Shown here in pieces: positions 63,673 through 64,000 of a stretch of DNA of 64,000 nt. This DNA comes from Deltaproteobacteria bacterium (GTDB lineage: Bacteria > Myxococcota_A > Polyangia > GCA-2747355): the NCBI GenBank assembly GCA_020633415.1, contig JACKDQ010000016.1, positions 1-64,000 on the forward strand, written 5' to 3'. The notes beneath the pieces are model-generated. The model had not been told where the DNA came from, searched no databases, and saw nothing but the letters and a program-made list of their open reading frames with translations. Within the stretch, counting starts at the first letter, position 1. Every line of letters starts with the position of its first letter. The translations under genes and the position numbers were made by a program.

Positions 63673-64000
63673 CTAGTGGGCCAACAGTTCGCGCACCTTA
63701 TCCGGTCGATTGGTCATGATTCCGTCGACGCCCGTCTCGATCATTTTGATGTTTCTGCGCGTCTTCTCGACGAAGCTCCAGGCAAACACACTTTGAAGGT
63801 GTCCCTCATTTCGAGCTTTGACCAACCGGCTCAGCTCACGCCGGTAGCCGGGCCAAGCGCGATAGGGTGTATCGCCAGAACTGATCTCTGTTACGCCACG
63901 CGCCTTGGTCAAAGCACCTGCCTTTTCGAAGTCGGCCATGACCTTTACATTGGTGCGGCGGTCCTGGGCCACAAGGCCGACCAGTCGATCGATCACTTCC
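63673..64000 (-). CDS. Glycerophosphodiester phosphodiesterase-like protein, C-terminal part (cut by window end)
   Basis: Only the last ~108 residues are in the window; the frame is open to the right edge. SFVEKTRRNIKMIETGVDGIMTNRPDKV matches the C-terminus of GDPD (GDPD/UgpQ) TIM-barrel enzymes, where the GVDGI(I/M)TNRPD strand is diagnostic (the segment is broken here only by the short motif GVDGIMTNRPD). The catalytic His and Glu residues lie outside the window. Confidence 0.7.
   Translation of the reverse strand, partial: EVIDRLVGLVAQDRRTNVKVMADFEKAGALTKARGVTEISSGDTPYRAWPGYRRELSRLVKARNEGHLQSVFAWSFVEKTRRNIKMIETGVDGIMTNRPDKVRELLAH

Overview
The window is high-GC DNA with dense coding on both strands and no rRNA, tRNA, CRISPR array, phage or plasmid gene that I can see. 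The gene set suggests a Myxococcota-like (former deltaproteobacterial) bacterium. About 24 of 51 genes encode lipoproteins, many with a Gly-Asp-Ala-rich linker after the lipobox. There is a MopE-like Cys-rich protein, a PilZ-Hsp70 fusion, a histone H1-like Lys/Ala-rich protein, a type IV pilus tip operon and a multiheme cytochrome with CX3CH/CX4CH motifs of the kind known from Geobacter. This placement is inference; no phylogenetic marker is decisive.

Layout. 1-6.4 kb: a trypsin-like lipoprotein with an apparent frameshift in its signal peptide, two lipoproteins, the PilZ-Hsp70 fusion and an orphan arsS. 6.5-8.6 kb: a housekeeping run (CBS protein, recR, DUF952, Cys-rich protein). 8.7-19.7 kb: minus-strand secretome genes, including a 1314-residue metzincin-type lipoprotein next to an outer-membrane barrel, and an overlapping propeller/HEAT lipoprotein pair. 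20-31 kb: a 73-residue flagellar-rod-like protein with a terminator over its stop codon, an erythromycin-esterase-like lipoprotein, a lipase-like lipoprotein overlapping the H1-like gene, an HNH nuclease, a second metalloprotease, a multiheme cytochrome and grxD. 31-38.7 kb: a lipoprotein paralogous to the one at 8.8 kb, then the pilus tip operon (FimT/GspH-type pilin, PilY1-like, PilW-like, PilX-like). 38.7-43.3 kb: a cytochrome c'-like lipoprotein, an acyl-CoA dehydrogenase and a lower-GC cobalamin-binding radical SAM gene ending at a 68-bp palindrome. 43.3-54 kb: an exported DEDDh exonuclease divergent from a barrel protein, an exported PEP/pyruvate-binding-domain lipoprotein, the MopE-like protein and an exported transglutaminase-like pair. 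54-64 kb: more lipoproteins, DUF423, a vWA lipoprotein, ahpC coupled to a thioredoxin-like gene, and the 3' part of a GDPD-like gene cut by the window end.

Main points for follow-up: two copies of a 31-bp-arm palindrome with shared ends, like the targets of REP-associated (RAYT) transposases; a recurring GCTANNNT box 6-8 nt before ATG codons without a ribosome binding site, suggesting leaderless transcription; the PilZ-Hsp70 fusion; and several enzyme folds normally cytoplasmic (DEDDh nuclease, PEP/pyruvate-binding domain) that carry export signals here. Function and start calls come from reading the sequence; no database search was run.
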